Shown here one piece after another: positions 63,864 through 64,000 of a DNA stretch of 64,000 nucleotides. Source of the stretch: Paenibacillus alkalitolerans (GTDB lineage: Bacteria > Bacillota > Bacilli > Paenibacillales > YIM-B00363); NCBI RefSeq assembly GCF_016482785.1, contig NZ_JAEMXM010000015.1:1-64000 (forward strand), written 5' to 3'. Below the pieces are notes generated by a model. That model was not told the origin of the DNA, did not search any database, and saw nothing but the letters and a program-made list of their open reading frames with translations. Numbering within the stretch: the first letter of the stretch is position 1; the number at the start of each line of letters is the position of its first letter. A program made the position numbers and the translations under genes.

Positions 63864-64000
63864 TTAACCCACCCGCTGGGTGGCGTAGCTCATAATCGTC
63901 TCTTGGGACACGTTGTCGTTGACCATCTCCCCGGTCACTCTGCCCTCGCACATGACAAGAATGCGATGGCTCAGCCGGAGAATCTCGGGCAATTCCGAGC
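63864..64000 (-). CDS. Ribose-type sugar ABC transporter ATPase, C-terminal end only
   Basis: The last 44 codons of an RbsA-type double ATPase run into the window edge ([40 protein letters not shown], then QRVG stop). LPEIL and the R-x-L-V-M-x-E-G-R motif are typical of the RbsA C-terminus. 23 bp upstream of the permease start, same operon. Confidence 0.85.
   Translation of the reverse strand, partial: SELPEILRLSHRILVMCEGRVTGEMVNDNVSQETIMSYATQRVG

Overview
The window looks like a chromosomal segment of a Gram-positive Bacillales bacterium, most likely Paenibacillus or a close relative such as Cohnella. The signs are strong AGGAGG-type ribosome binding sites with ATG, GTG and TTG starts, Bacillales core genes (lipM, the yqhH-yqhG pair, yqzE, aprX, ykvI, xpt, dat), a B12-dependent ribonucleotide reductase, DUF5696 and NHL/Yip1 proteins, and CUT1 sugar importers that lack their own ATPase. 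There are no rRNA or tRNA genes. Roughly 9-26 kb is visibly AT-richer than 33-64 kb.

Layout. 0-3 kb: a partial gene divergent from a TetR regulator, then a MarR-epoxide hydrolase pair. 3.8-12.8 kb: a glycan locus with a GH95 fucosidase-like enzyme, a GH2 beta-galactosidase-like enzyme, an AraC regulator and a large three-part cytoplasmic protein of unknown function. 12.9-25.6 kb: one co-directional block with two complete sets of sugar-importer parts (two solute-binding proteins, four permeases) around an NHL/Yip1 membrane protein and a DUF5696 protein. 26-28.8 kb: LysR divergent from a frameshifted MFS gene and a GNAT acetyltransferase. 29-32 kb: nrdJ, split by a 254-nt insertion that reads as a group I intron placed inside the catalytic NPCGE codons, under two NrdR-type boxes. 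32-49 kb: housekeeping and small genes (dat, a GRDP-like protein, lipM, yqhH-yqhG, yqzE, xpt, ykvI, an SDR, a glycosyltransferase, a diguanylate cyclase). 48.9-50.3 kb: aprX. 50.3-59.9 kb: a tightly packed cluster on the minus strand: response regulator, histidine kinase, solute-binding lipoprotein, ABC ATPase, HlyD/MacA-like lipoprotein, double FtsX permease, a second ABC ATPase fused to an AbrB-like domain, and a sigma factor. 60.7-61.7 kb: a repeat-rich gap. 61.7-64 kb: a ribose-type ABC importer cut by the window edge.

How the genes work together. The left half appears devoted to taking up and breaking down a complex glycan: exported binding proteins and four permeases (probably powered by a shared MsmX-type ATPase encoded elsewhere), then intracellular GH95 and GH2 enzymes, with AraC as probable regulator. 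The 50-60 kb cluster is the best candidate for a poorly described system: a two-component pair whose promoter region and the promoter of the transporter operon share the 17-bp direct-repeat motif TCTAAGCnAwwTyTAAG, driving a MacAB-like machine that carries a solute-binding protein, an ATPase with an AbrB tail and its own sigma factor. The nrdJ intron is the clearest single molecular curiosity.
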